Below, one piece after another: positions 22,301 to 31,458 of a DNA stretch of 64,000 nt. The first letter of the stretch is position 1. Each line of letters starts with the position of its first letter. This stretch comes from Diospyros lotus (taxonomy: Eukaryota; Streptophyta; Magnoliopsida; Ericales; Ebenaceae). The stretch covers positions 17,626,311-17,690,310 of the forward strand of contig NC_068348.1 of assembly GCF_014633365.1 (NCBI RefSeq), in the 5' to 3' direction. The translations under genes were made by a program, and so were the position numbers. The notes under the pieces are model-generated. The model had not been told where the DNA came from. It worked only from the letters and a program-made list of their open reading frames with translations, and made no database searches.

Positions 22301-25300
22301 CTGGCTTCTTTTAGCAGGCTGTAAGCCTAAGAGAATTGAACCTTTTATAACTGATCAATCATGTCTGTCTTAATAATCATATTCTTGCTTTCTCAAGTAT
22401 ATATATTTTCTTATTTCAGTTTTATCATCATCATCATCATCATCATCATTTAGTATCTTGTAGTTGATTATCTATTTTATATATTTATGTATTTTTTATA
22501 TGTTAAGTGTTCAGGGTTATAAAATGTCTTCTACATATAAAAGAGTGAAACATTGTGCTTACATTCATCTGATTTTCGTCAAATTTTACTGGATGTGTTT
22601 TTATTACATGTCCCTTTTTTTTTTTTTTTTTTCTGAAACCATTATATATCCCATATCCCTTTTTCTTACCAACATGACACATACACCGCCGCGTTCTCTA
22701 ACATAGACACAGTTCTTTTTGTTTTTATTTTTCTAAGCCAAGTATATCTATGGTTAATATTCTCATCTCTTTCACTTACTGTCACATATACATGCAGAAG
22801 CATCTTATATGCTCATTTTTTATTTTTTTTCCCTGTAATATCCTATCATTCACAATTCTATTAGTGAAGCCAAAAGTCGTAGTTGTTCTATAGTGTCCGA
22901 TCATCTTGATTTCTTCTTGTGCTTTTTAGTTCATTGGTCTTGCATCACATGTATATTGTATACCAGTTTTTTACTTTTCTCAAGGAGGGAAAGGCTTGGT
23001 AGGATTCGAGTTGTGGAAACCTCTTTGCAAAAAGGTAAAGGAAGGCTACGTACAAATGTGACCCTCTCCTGACCCTCAAAAGCAAGAAGCCTCATGCATT
23101 AGGACACCCTTTTACATAAAATATGAATTTTGCATGGTATCTATTTAAATTCGCATTATGAATATGTTTTCTTCCCCCTTTTTGTTTCTTCGTAATCGAA
23201 AAACTTCAACCTATACACATAGTTGTTAAATCTAGATTCAAATCAGGAATTGAAATCCTTATTTTATGAATCGTGAATTGAGAATCAAATCGAATCGTAA
23301 GATTCGGTACACATTCTCAATTTTAACTATAAATAATATATATCCATAGAAAATAAATAATGTGCCCACCATGATCAATTCTTTTAAATATAAATAGATA
23401 AATAATACTTCTAAATATATTTGCTAAGTTTAAAATTATACCAAAAGGCAAAAGTATATTCATGTTGCCTTTATATTCAAATTGCACCAAACCAAACTAC
23501 TTTCAAAATAACAAGCTAGAAAAAAAAAAAAAAAAAACTACAACTATTTGACTACTAATAAACTCCATTGTCCATAATCTTCACTAGTTATCAATCATCT
23601 TCATCTTCAAGTTCAAGAGCATCACCATCTTCTTTGTCTTCAAAAATAGCCAAATCGGACGAATATTTGATTAAAGCGCACATGCAGACGAAGTCGCATG
23701 AATCGGACGAATTGTGCGATTCTAAGGGATTTTCTATTCACCCTATAGATTCAACTCGATTTCTATATGAATCGAGTCGAATTGTACGATTCAACTCGTG
23801 AATCGTATGATTCTAACAACAGTGTCTACACATAATGCTGCCAAAGAATGAAGATCACATACTACAAAGAATCTACAAGAAGGTAGTCTTTTGGTTCATT
23901 TGTTTTGGATTTATTTTATTGTCTAGATAATCTCAAGAGCTCTTGTTTGGTGAGCTAGTTCAGAGAGCTTTTTCTAGAAAATTTGTTTCATAATACTCTG
24001 GTTTAAAGGGAATAACAATGTTGTCTGAATAGTCACATTTTTAGAGTTTCCATTGTCTTTTATAATGAAATCATTAAAAAGAGAGAGAGAATAAATATCG
24101 AAGCATGGGGATCATAACAAAATGGGCCCTAAGTCTCATACAATGTATTGGATAAACCTGAGACTTAACCTTAAGTATCAAATGATGTGAACATGTGTCT
24201 TGCACATCCTCCTTTCATTAGTATATATACACAATTAGAAGTTCTGTTATTCAGAAATATTTTATATGTACCAGATTACAAGCTTTACAAGTTCTTTGTG
24301 ACTTGTTGCCCTCCATTTAAGGAGTATGAGATGATGAAGTTACTAATATCATAATTGAGCCACTTCATGTTGTCATTGCTGCTTGTCCACTCATTGAGAA
24401 AATTGATACCCCTTTCTGTGTATTGAAGACCAGGAAAATTTATCAAGAGAACACTTGAGAAAGATCTATGGGACCCATGATTATCTGGTTCCTGATCTTT
24501 GCTTTTTTGGTTATGCAGTAACTGTATTAGTATATGCTGTGACATCTTTCTTCATCATCCTGAAAATCCTGTATCTTGATATACAAAAATTTCCAGTGCA
24601 GGCCATTTGAGCGAGCACATTAGGGGACATCCCTCCCATGGACAATATTACTCCTATAAGCTCAAACGTTTGGTAAGATCAAACTTTCTTCTATATGCCT
24701 TTGGATTTTCAGTTGACTATTCTTCTCTTTCCTTGAATATACCTACTTCGTGTTATTGTTTTATTTTGTTCTTTTTCTCTTAATGTACATTATGAGATTG
24801 GTTGCTGGATTCTGTATCTTTTTGAATTGGGTACAGTGTTAGCACATTTAATTCATCTCTTCTGCAGTGTTTATGTGGGGGCAATGGGGTTGATGTTTTA
24901 ATGCCTAGCTACCATCAAAGTTTTTGTCCATGCTAATTCCTTAGCTGGTATTTATGTAATGGCCATGATATGACTGATGCAGCTCAACATTGAAATGCAG
25001 AAATTGTGCATCAGAGGAAACTGCTAAACATGCATTTTATACTCTGCTTGGAAAAGAAGTTTTACCACTTTGTGATTTTTATGCCACTAGAATTATTATA
25101 GACGTAGACTTACCATAGACAATGTTTTCTGTTCTGCACTCAAAAGAAATATGAAGGAGGCTAATACACTTCACCATGAGCTATGTCCTATTGATCCTCT
25201 TTGATTGTATCAATTAAAGTTGACTAAGATTTTGCCACACTTGTCAGAGTTTTGAGATTTTTCATGCAAGATACCATGGTTCATAATTGTGTGAAATTGG

Positions 25301-27862
25301 CTGTCATGAGTGCAATATTTTGATGAGTGAAGATAGAAAAATTTACTGAACTTTTTGGAATAATTCTTCTACCTGTATATTGCTTAATTTACTCAAGCAG
25401 TAGCCATGAAATGCTTGACTTTGCTGAATGTGTTATAATGTTCTGTCCCTTTTTTCTCAACCATTTCTGTTGCATGCCTGTTGTGTGTCATTGTCTCTCA
25501 TTTCCTTTTATTTTAAATCACATTCTTCAAGAGGCTATGGAACCACTTTGTTTCAACCAAGCTAAATGGACTTTACAAGTGAAGAAATAAGTTATATAAT
25601 AGATGTTGATTTATGCATCATGGTTTGACAGCTGCTTTATCAAATTTAGGATTGATGAGCAGCTTTTGACTCTTGTATTTCCTCATAAATAAAGAGCTTC
25701 AGAACTTGATTTGACACTCTTTTTATGCCCTTTTTGGTTGGCTTAATTTGGCTAGACACCTTAAATTTTATTGTTCTTGTTCCTTTGGAGTGGTTTCCAT
25801 GCTAATGTGGACCATATAACTTGTTTTTTGTTATTGCCTATCCAAGAACGACAAATATTTTTCAGAAGTGTCTGATTCATGTTGGATATCAGCATCACTG
25901 GATGCTTCTGGATATGCATCAACCCATTCAAACGTGCCTTAAGAACTTTTGATTTCCTTAGAAATGGACATGTCTTGAAAATTTGAGACTTGTGCCCATA
26001 AATTGAGAAAATGTGTGTATAATAAGTTGAATTCAAATATCTCTAATCAATAGTTCGAGGAGAGAATGAATTATTGAGGATGCTACTCGTAGAATCAAGA
26101 TGGATGGCTAAAGTGGGGAAAGTACTTGTAGGTTGTAGCATTTTGTGCAATTGTAAAATGTCTTTAAAGCAAGAAGAAAAGTTTTACCAGATGATACCAG
26201 TTCTATTGTTTAGCATGGAAATATTGGGCAGTTAAGCAACAACATATGTAAAATATAAGTGCAACTGAGATGAAGACACCATAGTGGATGTGCAAGCTAT
26301 AAGAAAAGACAATTAAAAATGAGATTTTTTGTAATAAAGTTTACGTCATGCTATTCAAAATAAAGATGCATTTAAGATTGTTGACATATGAGAAGAGGGG
26401 ATTTAGAAATTTGTAGCAAAAGAAATAGAGGCAGACCTTAATAAACCTGGTAGGGGGAACTTTTAGGCATGATATGAAATATAATGACTATATAGAAATA
26501 TTATCATAGATAGAGATGATAAACAAGTTAAAATCCATATAGGCAACTCACCTAGTTAGATTAAGCCTAATGTGGTGTTATTATTACTGTTTTTGTGTCT
26601 AATGCCTTATAAAACAATGTGAATGTCCATCACTTAACAAAATTAGAATGACATACAAGATATGATAAAAATCAACTATAAACCTTAAAATAATGTGGAT
26701 TTATCAACTTGATAATGGAAATTTAGAATGCCGTAATAATGTCTTACTATTTTGAAAATATTTTGAGCCTTTCTAATTGAAAAATGAAGTAATGGTTATA
26801 TTTTCATGCGTGCATTCATACAAAACATGTATTTGCTGTTACTTCATGCTATTGCTGTGTGATATCTTACCTGTCCTGTGTACCTTGTCTGCGTGGTTCT
26901 TTGGTTCAATTCTTCTCATTTTTATGTGACACTTCCATTCTGTTTCTTCTAAGTCATGAGGTTATTGTCTGTTAGCAAACAGGCCTCTCTCTCTCTCTCT
27001 CTCTCTCATGCATGATGGTTCACTTGTCTGGCGTTAGGTCAAGTGCTGTAAATCAACTTGCAAGGTGACGGATATCAAGGATCTTTTGGTATGTCAGTTT
27101 TGCTTGGACAAGGCTTTTGAGAAGTTTTATGACATGTACTCTGCAACATGGTAAGTGCCCTGTATCATGTGCAATTTCTCTTTTCCCTAACGCTGACTGT
27201 ATCTCCTCCAAAGTAAAAATAAGTAATTGCCAGTGTTTTATTGAAGCTTTCTCATTGCCTTTTTCTTAAACTTTGGCTTTAAACCAACGCAAGGTCTCAG
27301 GGGATTGTTGGTTGGCTGAAATATGTTAATACTGAAAGTGTTCTGCACAGATTTGAATGACTGTAAACTCTCAAACTGGTTGATTTAAACTGATTAAATA
27401 TTGTATACTTAGATCCCATAAGCTAAAAAAAATTATAATGGTGAAGGCTGAAATAATTTTAGATTTTTATCTTATGATGCCTGTGATTGAGCATGCTCTT
27501 GCTTCAATAATACAAAGTTAAAAGTCAGCCACAATGACAGCTCCCCCATCCCCGCAGTTGGTTTTTTGGTTTACCTAATGAATTTAATTACAGGAAAGGA
27601 GCGGGGCTTTCAATCATCTGGAATTCTATTTGCTGTGAAGATCACTTTGAATGGTAAAGTTATGAAATTCAAATAATCAAAAATCAAACAAATAGACAGA
27701 TCACTTAATAAGTACAACAGTTCTGAGACTCGAAAAGTGGATGGCTACAGGCACAGGATGAATTGCTTGAACGCTGGTGTTGAGGACTCTGCGTATGTTG
27801 TCAGCAAGGATGTCCACGGCCCATATAACAAACCTGTTAAGCTGAGCGACTTCATTTTCTGA
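4323..27862 (+). CDS. HIT-type zinc finger protein, 15 exons, 464 residues
   Basis: Exons by eye, all GT-AG and in phase: 4323-4410, 4503-4674, 4824-4875, 4998-5037, 5994-6095, 19862-19974, 20093-20158, 20256-20395, 20679-20772, 20880-20941, 21811-21915, 24597-24672, 27038-27150, 27594-27653, 27751-27862 (TGA). They total 1395 nt. Residues about 171-205 carry a HIT-type zinc finger ([14 protein letters not shown], then [10 protein letters not shown]), very like the one at the N terminus of DDX59/RH41 RNA helicases, but no helicase motif follows. Residues about 258-271 are a CCHC knuckle, [14 protein letters not shown]. Exons 11-15 add Cys/His pairs ([31 protein letters not shown]) that probably bind more zinc. 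The N terminus has a basic PRKRPR patch. I recall a plant 'HIT-type zinc finger family' (Arabidopsis At1g04945 may be the relative) of unknown function; this is unverified. HIT fingers often act in RNP or chromatin-complex assembly. Exons 3 and 4 and the exon 5 donor are the least certain. Confidence 0.8.
7054..7388 (+). repeat. 5' LTR of element 1
   Basis: 335 bp, TGT...ACA ends, followed two bases later by the tRNA-iMet primer site. It contains a 17-bp internal duplication (AAAGGGGAATTATCAAT) and a CT microsatellite. Confidence 0.7.
7622..7972 (+). repeat. 5' LTR of element 2
   Basis: Carries a TATATAAAG promoter motif near 7763 and ends GGGCCATGACA. Confidence 0.75.
9900..10240 (+). repeat. 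3' LTR of element 2
   Basis: Near-identical to the copy at 7622-7972; starts TGTCAGGACCCAACGG and ends GGGCCATGACA. Confidence 0.75.
10690..11740 (+). pseudogene. gag of LTR element 1, degenerate
   Basis: Frame pieces read [20 protein letters not shown] (coiled coil, about 10692-10750), then after breaks [16 protein letters not shown] (11094-11141), [15 protein letters not shown], and [20 protein letters not shown] near 11465-11535. This is the Retrotrans_gag order (coiled coil, RWW..CE.FF, AA.YL..A..W). A CCHC-like knuckle [11 protein letters not shown] follows at about 11680-11712 but is frameshifted before its last Cys. Several stops make it non-functional. Nothing after it resembles protease or RT. 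Confidence 0.65.
12033..12254 (+). repeat. Truncated 3' LTR of element 1
   Basis: Starts TGTCATGCTTCCAGGGG and matches the 5' LTR through its CT-rich portion, then ends abruptly. The last part of the LTR (the segment corresponding to about 7290-7388) is missing, and the sequence joins the 3' flank of the hAT gene. Confidence 0.65.
12491..14978 (-). pseudogene. hAT transposase (BED finger, DUF659, dimerisation domain), degenerate
   Basis: On the minus strand, from ATG at 14978, the order is that of an autonomous hAT transposase. A BED-type finger comes first ([19 protein letters not shown], then in a shifted frame [12 protein letters not shown]). A DUF659 core follows ([18 protein letters not shown] at 14251-14198, then [15 protein letters not shown]). 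Next come [20 protein letters not shown] near 13895-13837, [17 protein letters not shown] near 13520, and the C-terminal dimerisation block [20 protein letters not shown] at about 12974-12915. It ends after [15 protein letters not shown] and an acidic/Ser tail, with a TGA at 12491-12493. Introns seem to lie near 13930-14030, 13020-13150 and 12800-12910. Frameshifts and stops show that it is no longer functional. No terminal inverted repeats were identified. Confidence 0.75.
14979..15791. other. Intron sequence beside the hAT gene, nothing recognised
   Basis: May include the hAT promoter and 5' end, but I found no inverted repeat or target duplication. It ends in GTTTT (15787-15791), the target duplication of the next element. 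Confidence 0.4.
15792..16194 (-). repeat. 3' LTR of element 3
   Basis: Read on the minus strand it starts TGTCATGTCCCTAGG and ends AACCTAGGTTCATGACA-like; 403 bp, same length as its partner. Confidence 0.85.
16254..16772 (-). pseudogene. Open frame with captured kinesin motor-domain fragment
   Basis: A 172-codon open stretch (its first codon is TTG, not ATG) contains, at residues about 105-159 (16460-16296), [13 protein letters not shown], then [17 protein letters not shown] and [12 protein letters not shown]. This is the P-loop block of plant KIN-7/MKRP-type kinesins; GVTSSGKT is the nucleotide-binding loop. Only this one exon-sized piece of the motor is present: no switch I, switch II or neck follows, so it cannot act as a motor. 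The flanking residues look like retroelement or random coding. The piece sits between the LTRs where gag-pol would be, so I infer transduction of host mRNA or genomic sequence by the element. Confidence 0.75.
18459..18861 (-). repeat. 5' LTR of element 3
   Basis: 403 bp; its inner edge is two bases from the tRNA-iMet primer site (minus strand). Followed by the GTTTT target duplication. Confidence 0.85.
18862..19861. other. Intron 5 sequence, no feature recognised
   Basis: Ordinary AT-rich intron DNA between the GTTTT duplication and exon 6. No coding match on either strand. Confidence 0.4.
20947..20967 (+). repeat. Poly-C tract of 21 immediately after a splice donor
   Basis: Exon 10 ends at 20941; the donor reads gttct and is followed at once by 21 consecutive C. 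The tract is likely length-variable and could affect folding or donor use. Confidence 0.9.
22424..22449 (+). repeat. (TCA)n microsatellite
   Basis: About nine uninterrupted TCA units in intron 11. Confidence 0.9.
23222..23826. mobile_element. MITE-like insertion with inverted ends and 8-bp duplication
   Basis: TACACATA occurs at 23214-23221 and 23827-23834. The left end reads GTTGTTAAATC and the right end GATTCTAACAACAGTGTC, so the ends are inverted copies with six extra bases at the right. The interior has many GAATCG/CGATTC words and no coding capacity. An 8-bp duplication suggests hAT, but the terminal mismatch leaves the family open. Confidence 0.45.
24673..27037 (+). other. Intron 12 of the zinc-finger gene
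   Basis: 2.4-kb intron. It holds a decayed RTE-type LINE (26055-26605) and a CT microsatellite (about 26985-27007) just upstream of the exon 13 acceptor, where it may serve as part of the polypyrimidine tract. Nothing else recognised. Confidence 0.55.
26055..26605 (+). pseudogene. RTE-type non-LTR retrotransposon, 3' remnant
   Basis: Although full of stops, the plus strand reads in order [31 protein letters not shown], then later GRGNF, and finally a 3' tail AGTTAGATTAAGCCTAATG followed by TTATTATTACTG. This is the order of the reverse-transcriptase C-terminal region and 3' end of plant RTE LINEs, which normally end in a short trinucleotide repeat. It is a dead 5'-truncated insertion. Confidence 0.5.
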
Positions 27863-28065
27863 TTGTTGGTGACTGACGCTGCCCGTGCTCTACCTACGTT
27901 CCTCGTGTTGATATTCTTTTTATGCTATGTAAATAGCCTATTTGCAAAAGTAAGAGAGTAAAGCTGTGTGTTGCTTTTCTCCCGTGTTAGAACATGATTC
28001 CAATCGGATTCCGAAACACGTATATGAATATGTTGTGGTTAAATTACAGAGATACCCCTTTGATG
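27863..28065 (+). other. 3' UTR of the zinc-finger gene and start of intergenic DNA
   Basis: Follows the TGA at 27860-27862. No strict AATAAA; T-rich stretches near 27905-27935 could support 3' end formation. Confidence 0.4.
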
Positions 28066-29160
28066 GTTAAATCACACCAAAAGTCACTTAACTTTGGTTT
28101 CTTTTTTATTTTGGTCATTTAACTTTAATTATTTGCTTTGTGATCACTGAAGTTTGAAATTTATTACAATGTGATCACTTAACAGATTTTCCGGCAAGTC
28201 CCTCGCTGGATTGGGTGACATGGCAATGATGTGACAAAAAATAATAGTGATATGCTGATTATGTAATAAAATTCAATCAAAATATGTCATGTTTCTTAGC
28301 TTAAAATTGCATCATAGCGGGTGATTGGAGGTGTCAACGTCGGCGAAGCAGTCGAAGGCGTTGATCGCGACGACTGAGGCACGGGCAAACGGAATGGAAG
28401 CGCATGTGATTGACGATGGAGGCTGCAAAGGAGGCAAATGACGGTTGCAATGGCGAGGGTACAAGTGCGAGGGAGAACAATTAGAGAGGGGGAAAGGAGA
28501 AAAAAAGGGTAGATGGAGGTGGTGTTGGCTGTGTTGAGACTACAGGCGACGGTTGCAGCGGCAAAGGTTGCAGGGGTGAGGGTATAGGCGCGAGTGAGAA
28601 CGAGGAAAGAGGGAGAGAGGGAAAGGAGAAAGGGTAGATGGAGGCGGCGTTGGTTGCGTCGAGGCTATCGACGAAGGTTGCAGCAATAAGGGTATAGGCG
28701 TGGGTGAGAATGAGGAGAGAGGGGAAGGAGAAAAGTAGATGGAGGCAGCATCGGCAGCGTCAAGGAGAACAAGGAGGGAAGCAGAGAGGAGAGAAGGAGA
28801 ACGGGTCGATGGAGGAGGCGGCAACGGCACTACGTCAAGGCTTTCGGCGATAGCTGAGCGGTGAGGGTTTAGGCATGCTAGAACGAAGAGATAGGGAAGG
28901 AGAAGGGTTTTATGGAGTTGGGGGTTATGACACATGACATATTTTGATTAGATTTTATTACACAATTAACATATCACGTCATATCATCGCCACATCATTG
29001 TCATGTCATTTGATTCGGCGATGGACTTGTCAGAAAATTTGTTGAGTGATCACATTATAATAAATTTTAAATTTTAGTGATTACAAAATAAAGAATTAAA
29101 ATTTAGTAATCAAAATATTAAAAAAAAACACCAAAGTTTAAGTGACTTTTTTTATGTGAG
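28066..29160. mobile_element. Mutator-like non-autonomous element with long inverted repeats
   Basis: Two inverted arms of roughly 225 bp match: left 28066-28291 and right 28933-29160. Shared words include AAGTCACTTAA next to CTTTGGT, GTGATCACTTAACA-like blocks, GACATG.CAATGATGTG and CAAAATATGTCATGT. The arms are A/T-rich and contain no gene. Between them is a purine- and GC-rich core (28310-28925). The long inverted arms suggest a MULE. Exact outer ends and a 9-bp duplication could not be fixed by eye. Confidence 0.6.
28440..28860 (+). repeat. Degenerate tandem repeats in the core of the Mutator-like element
   Basis: The phrase GGTAGATGGAGG and variants recur at about 28508, 28632, 28735 and 28804, each followed by a GCG/GCA-rich stretch and a GAG-rich stretch. 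Spacing shrinks from 124 to 103 to 69 bases. The reverse strand gives a Ser/Pro-rich open frame (28540-28935) that is probably a by-product of the repeats. Confidence 0.55.
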
Positions 29161-29249
29161 TTACCCCTCCTTTGACATATTAGAAATAACGAGAGCCTCT
29201 CTTGCTTTTTGCATGAATTGACCATTTTGGGTTCATATCCGAGAGGCGA

Positions 29250-29265
29250 TGCTCTCTGTCTGTCT

Positions 29266-29296
<31 letters not shown>

Positions 29297-29324
29297 CGTG
29301 TGTGTGTGGGCGGGGGGGGGGGGG
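29250..29324 (+). repeat. Compound microsatellite (CTGC)n-(GT)n-G13
   Basis: TCTG/CTGC tetranucleotides run from about 29250 to 29296, then GT repeats, then 13 consecutive G at 29312-29324. Confidence 0.9.
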
Positions 29325-30152
29325 AGGGGTGTTCATTCATTCCTCTATTTAGGTTCATCTTTGAAAATGAGCTTACATTGGATTCTTCCTTTCTCTCTCA
29401 ACTATCTCGATAGTGGGGTTTTATGTCTGAGTGACCATGGTAGTTGACACCACCTCCATCAATGGTATTGGTGGGTTTTATGGTGGCTGACACTGGTTAT
29501 GTTTTTATTTTTTGGGGGGGGGTATTTAGAGGGAAGTGATTTTTTAAAAATCTTAAAATGATATATATAACTCATAAAATTGAAATAGGTTTCTAACATA
29601 TGTTTGATAAGATAAGGACGTCTGTGTCTTTCTTTAAAACCTCAAAAGTGTCGCATCTAATTTACCCAAATATTGTTAAAGAAATTGTTGAGTTCACATA
29701 TGTTTTGATGACGGTGTTGTTAATAGCATGTTAATGCAAAATTTTAACTATTAATAGCATGATTCAAAGTGTATCCATATCTCTTCAAGTAGGAGCTTCA
29801 CAAATGTTCTGGTAAATGAAATGTCAAAGACTAATTTAATTATCTTTCAAATCACTTGAGTTAACCTGTGTTAGGAATCGAATAGCACATATTTGGACTT
29901 ATATAATTGAGTATTAAAATAAGTTTAGTAAGACTCAAGTTAAGTATTATCTTGTTAATTTCAAATAGCTTTGTAAGTTGTTCAATAGAGTGCTCAAATG
30001 ACTTTCCAGTATTGGTGAGCAATTTAGTTAATCTTATTCATCAATCAATTGGAGAGAAGATATTAAAAATATCAAACTTTTGTACTTATATAAAAAATTA
30101 AGTAAACTACTCACCAACCGAGTGAAGAAAACGTGCTAGTTGTTCCTATCAG
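29325..30152. other. Intergenic DNA, no gene seen
   Basis: AT-rich; short open frames only, none recognisable. Confidence 0.4.
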
Positions 30153-31395
30153 CCATCCATTCCACTTAATTCCAATGTAATGTATAGAGTTGTTTGAGGT
30201 ACATTTTCGGTTTAATTAACCCAAAGAATGTAAAAGAGATCAAATTAGTGGTAATTGAACCAAAAAAATAATTGAAAAATAAAAAAATAATAAAAAATTG
30301 GCAATAAATATCCTATTGAGTTTCGTGCACCATGAAAATAGCCTATCGGGCTTTGTTAGATAGCCTATCTAGCTTTGTTGATTGCCAATTTTTTAATTTT
30401 ACAATTTTTTTGTTTTGTTTTTGTAATGGGGTTTTTTCATAGTTTCCCAATAATTTGAAAAAAATTAAATCATTGATTTTGATTTACACTTTCAAATTTT
30501 ATTTTATAAAATATACTAACATCTACTTGGTTCAATGTAAACACTTGACAGATAGAAGGAACACTTAATCATCCATCCATCCCACTTAATTCCAATGTGA
30601 TGTATAGAGTTGTTTGAGGTGCATTTTCTATTTAATTAACTCGAAAAACGTAAAAGAGATCAAATTAGTGGTAATTGAACCAAAAAAAATAATTGAAAAA
30701 TTAAAAAAAAAATAAAAAAATTGACAAGAAATATCCTATCGAGTTTCGTGGCCCATGAAGATACCCTATCGGGCTTTGTTGGGAAGCCTTATCGGGCTTT
30801 GTTTCCCAACAAAGCCCGATAGACAAAGCCCGATAGGCAATTTTTTGCCAATTTTTCAATTTTTCAATTTTTTTTTTTTTGTAATGTGATTTTTTCCTAG
30901 TTTCCTAATAGTTTGAAAAAAATTAAATCACTAATTTGGAATTACACTTCCAAATTTTATTTTATAAAATATACTAACATTTACTTGGTTCAATGTAAAC
31001 ACTTGATAGATAGAAGGAACACTTAATCATTCATCTATTCCACTTAATTCCAATGTGATGTATAGAGTTGTTTGAGGTGCATTTTCTGTTTAATTAACTT
31101 GAAGAACGTAAAAAAGATCAAATTAATGGTAACTGAATCAAAAAATAATTGAAAAATTGGTAAGAAATATCCTATCGAGTTTCATGGCCCATGAAGATAG
31201 CCTATCGGACTTTGTTAGTTAGTCTATCCAGCTTTGTTGCAAAGCCTATCGGGCAATTTCTAGCCAATTTTTCAATTTCATAATTTTTTTTTTTTTTTTG
31301 TAATGGGATTTTTTCCTAGTTTCCCATTAGTTTGAAAAAATTAAATCACTAATTTGGAATTATACTTTCAAATTTTATTTTATAAAATATGCTAA
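30153..31395. repeat. Three-copy tandem array, period about 420-460 bp
   Basis: Copies begin at about 30153, 30573 and 31031 with the phrase CCATCCATTCCACTTAATTC or a close variant. They continue through a shared order: GTATAGAGTTGTTTGAGG, GTAAAAGAGATCAAATTA, a T/A-rich block, then the CCTATCGGGCTTTGTT motif, a poly-T block, and TTTTATTTTATAAAATAT. The third copy is cut short near 31395. Copy 2 has an expanded motif region containing an inverted arrangement. No coding capacity. Confidence 0.85.
30771..30836. repeat. Inverted CCTATCGGGCTTTGTT motif (potential hairpin)
   Basis: Within copy 2 of the array, direct copies of ATCGGGCTTTGTT are followed by their reverse complement AACAAAGCCCGAT, so the region can fold on itself. 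Confidence 0.75.
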
Positions 31396-31458
31396 AAAAT
31401 TGAAGATAACACATTTGCTGAAAATATTTCTAGTGAGGCACCAGAGAGTGATTTGAAT

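Larger units (their letters stand above)
21916..24596 (+). other. Intron 11 of the zinc-finger gene
   Basis: 2.7-kb intron with an ATC/TCA trinucleotide microsatellite at 22424-22449, a poly-T run near 22617-22632, a poly-A run near 23521-23537 and a MITE-like insertion at 23222-23826. No gene seen. Confidence 0.6.

Noticed and set aside
28540..28935. 131-codon minus-strand open frame rich in Ser, Pro and Leu.
   Set aside because: It is the reverse of the purine-rich tandem repeats inside the Mutator-like element; no domain, signal or conserved start.
30153..31395. Regularly repeated units considered as a CRISPR-like array.
   Set aside because: Units are 420-460 bp, contiguous and fully repetitive, with no short repeat/unique spacer alternation, in a plant genome.
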